64,000 nucleotides of DNA from Motiliproteus sp965230735 (lineage in GTDB: Bacteria; Pseudomonadota; Gammaproteobacteria; Pseudomonadales; Balneatricaceae): positions 2,294,001 to 2,358,000 of the forward strand of contig NZ_OZ246016.1 in assembly GCF_965230735.1 (NCBI RefSeq). Reading direction: 5' to 3'. Position numbers and translations under genes: made by a program. Each line of letters begins with the position of its first letter. Position 1 is the first letter of the stretch. Shown piece by piece: positions 62,448 through 64,000 of this stretch. The notes under the pieces were generated by a model. The model worked only from the letters and a program-made list of their open reading frames with translations. It had not been told where the DNA came from and searched no databases.

Positions 62448-63338
62448 ATGGACAAACGTCAGTTACAGATTTTCCAGACCGTGGCCCGCTGTGGCGGCTT
62501 TACCAAGGCATCGAAATCGCTGCATATGGCCCAGCCGGCGGTCAGTATCGCGATCAAGAAGCTGGAACAGGAGTTTGGTCTGATGCTGTTTGATCGCAGC
62601 GAAAAGCAGATCGAACTCACTGCCGAAGGACGGGTGCTGCTGGATCATGCCGACCGTATTCTGGATCAGTTTCACCAGGCCGGTATGGCGATGTCGGAGC
62701 TGAGCGGTGTGGTTGGCGGTGAAGTCAGGTTGCTGACGTCGGCGATGCTGGGGTCCTATCTGCTGCCGGAGCAGTTGGCTTCTTTCCGGCGCGACTTTCC
62801 CAGGGTGAGAGTACGTGTCAGCAGCGAGGGCACCCAGCGAGCTGCCGAAATGATCGAAGCCGGGGAGGCAGAACTCGGGGTTCTGCATCTGGATAAGGTC
62901 TCCCCGACTCTGGAAGCCAGGCCATTTGCCCGTGAGGAGGTTGTCGTCTGCGTGGCTACAGATGACCCCTTGGCGCGTTATCCGTCGATCACCTTCGAGC
63001 AGTTTGTTCAGCGTGATCTGGTGGTTTATGAGCCGGGCTATTACCTGCGAGAGTTGCTGGAACAGACCTCCCGTGAGGAGGGTCATCCGCTGCGGATCGG
63101 GCTTGAAACCAACTTGTTGCGTTTAATGCTGTCGCTGGTACGTCAGGGCAGCGGCATCAGCATCTGTCTGCGGCATGTGCTGGAGCATGAATCCGGGCTG
63201 GTGGCGCTGTCGTTCGAAGAGCCGGTATATCTCAATCTCGGTATCGGCTGGCACCGAAAGCGCTACCTGTCGCGGGCAGGGCGGGCTCTGTTGGAGCATC
63301 TTTGCGGTGACCTTGAAGACTCTCCGCTAGATGATTGA
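62448..63338 (+). CDS. LysR-family regulator, probably of gcdH
   Basis: A 296-aa LysR regulator with the full winged helix-turn-helix (GGFTKASKSLHMAQPAVSIA, then KKLEQEFGLMLFDR) and a two-lobe effector-binding domain (~90-290). Divergent orientation with a 117-bp gap to gcdH is the classic arrangement of a LysR activator and its target, so it probably responds to glutarate or glutaryl-CoA. That ligand is inference. ATG 62448 follows AT-rich DNA with a weak ribosome site. Confidence 0.93.
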   Translation: MDKRQLQIFQTVARCGGFTKASKSLHMAQPAVSIAIKKLEQEFGLMLFDRSEKQIELTAEGRVLLDHADRILDQFHQAGMAMSELSGVVGGEVRLLTSAMLGSYLLPEQLASFRRDFPRVRVRVSSEGTQRAAEMIEAGEAELGVLHLDKVSPTLEARPFAREEVVVCVATDDPLARYPSITFEQFVQRDLVVYEPGYYLRELLEQTSREEGHPLRIGLETNLLRLMLSLVRQGSGISICLRHVLEHESGLVALSFEEPVYLNLGIGWHRKRYLSRAGRALLEHLCGDLEDSPLDD

Positions 63339-63541
63339 ACGTTAAGTAAAAAATCAATCTAGTTAATGGTATTTGGTTGCCGGTTTTGGCGGGTTTCTGG
63401 TCTGTGTCCAATATGAATATGAATCACTAAACTATTTATACCGTTATCTTTGGTGTGGCTAGATTTAGCTGATCGAACGCTGAGCGGTTGATAAGTGAAG
63501 CCGGGGTTGGTGCCCGATCAGGATCTCTTTAAACGGGTAAT

Positions 63542-64000
63542 TCAATCAAAACTGAAGACCAGCCCCTGCATTAAACGCGGCACCCAGCTGTTGAACCGCA
63601 ATGGGGCATCGGTGGCGATCAGGCAGATACAGTGCTCGTTGCGGTCTGCGATCGGTTGATGCTCAATCTCATCATCCAGGTCGGCAATGTCGCCGGGCTG
63701 GAAGCGACCGATCTCGTCGCTGTAGGAACCGCGCAGCACCATCGTCAACTCGCTACCTTGGTGGCCGTGGGCCGGCATGCAGGTTCCCGGGGCGATCCGC
63801 AGCAGGCTTAGGTTGGAGCTTCCCAGATCGATTTTGTGCTGCTGAATCCCCGGCGCGATCCGCTTCCAGGGCACTGTCTCGAAATCTTGATCCGTCCAGT
63901 TCTGCAACAGTGCCGGGATCAAAGACTTTTTGGGTAGTGCTGCCCCATGGGACTCAGACTTTGTCTGTCCAGCGGGTTCGTCAAGACGATCGAAGAGTGC
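63542..64000 (-). CDS. ChrR-family anti-sigma factor, 5' end beyond window
   Basis: The visible 152 codons are the C-terminal part of a ChrR-type anti-sigma factor; the frame stays open to the window edge with no stop. The cupin domain (HGHQGSELTMVLRGSYSDE, then GRFQPGDIADLDDEIEHQP) and C-terminal CLIATDAPLRF are typical. The N-terminal zinc anti-sigma domain (HxxxCxxC) lies outside. ChrR-type proteins hold an ECF sigma factor until singlet oxygen or similar stress; a sigma gene is expected just upstream, off the window. A TTG at 63922 is not the true start. Confidence 0.85.
   Translation of the reverse strand, partial: ALFDRLDEPAGQTKSESHGAALPKKSLIPALLQNWTDQDFETVPWKRIAPGIQQHKIDLGSSNLSLLRIAPGTCMPAHGHQGSELTMVLRGSYSDEIGRFQPGDIADLDDEIEHQPIADRNEHCICLIATDAPLRFNSWVPRLMQGLVFSFD

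Overview
The window is chromosomal DNA of a gammaproteobacterium. Several genes look most like those of Pseudomonas and Oceanospirillales-type marine bacteria: the 531-residue isocitrate lyase with malate synthase G, a Pseudomonas-like AspRS, HopJ, YgiQ, DUF3461, and an RpoS with the TTGACA/TATGTT promoter spacing of sigma70. The placement below class level is inference. G+C looks to be in the high fifties, and almost all the DNA is coding. I see no rRNA, tRNA, CRISPR array, prophage or classical defence island. The only mobile element recognised is one complete IS3-family insertion sequence.

Layout. 0.1-6 kb: a membrane [2Fe-2S]-ferredoxin/class III cyclase, then a tight moxR-DUF58-transglutaminase operon. 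6-16 kb: a large secreted phytase/esterase-like protein preceded by an array of PhoB-like heptamers at 11-bp spacing, DUF3461, a PAS-GGDEF-EAL protein, YgiQ, a cold-shock protein, AcpH, ComFB and an HCCA-isomerase-like protein. 16-22 kb: DUF4197 and the aapJQMP amino-acid ABC transporter operon, with a sigma54-type promoter and an RNA hairpin between aapJ and aapQ. 22-31 kb: gcvP alone, a DMT exporter, a COG3146 protein, HIT, FmdB, aspS and yebC. 31-38 kb: a chemoreceptor with a C-terminal sensor, a second cold-shock gene, an M23 peptidase overlapping a bactofilin, a sodium/solute symporter and a degenerate metallophosphatase. 38-45 kb: YbiB, a periplasmic binding protein, an RluA-type pseudouridine synthase, an exosortase-type sugar transferase, HopJ and three uncharacterised genes, one with an ADP-ribosyltransferase-like motif pattern. 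45-54 kb: the glyoxylate shunt (aceA, a LysR regulator, glcB) and serine synthesis (serC, serA). 54-58.5 kb: a crotonase lacking both catalytic glutamates, rpoS without nlpD, a thioesterase, an SDR and YtoQ. 58.5-64 kb: the IS3 element, a CoA-transferase/glutaryl-CoA dehydrogenase pair with a divergent LysR regulator, and the 5'-truncated end of a ChrR-type anti-sigma factor.

How the genes work together. Much of the window serves nutrient acquisition and carbon/nitrogen economy. This includes amino-acid uptake (aap, probably nitrogen-controlled), organic phosphate use (candidate Pho regulon gene), the glyoxylate shunt, serine/glycine metabolism and glutarate/lysine degradation. Signalling genes (cyclase, c-di-GMP protein, ComFB, MCP, RpoS, ChrR) are scattered among them. 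No single large unknown system stands out. The most unusual items are the ART-like three-gene cluster, the sigma54 and Pho promoter signals, the IS insertion that separates a CoA-transferase gene from its terminator, and several enzymes with replaced catalytic residues. All promoter and operator calls rest on motif reading by eye.
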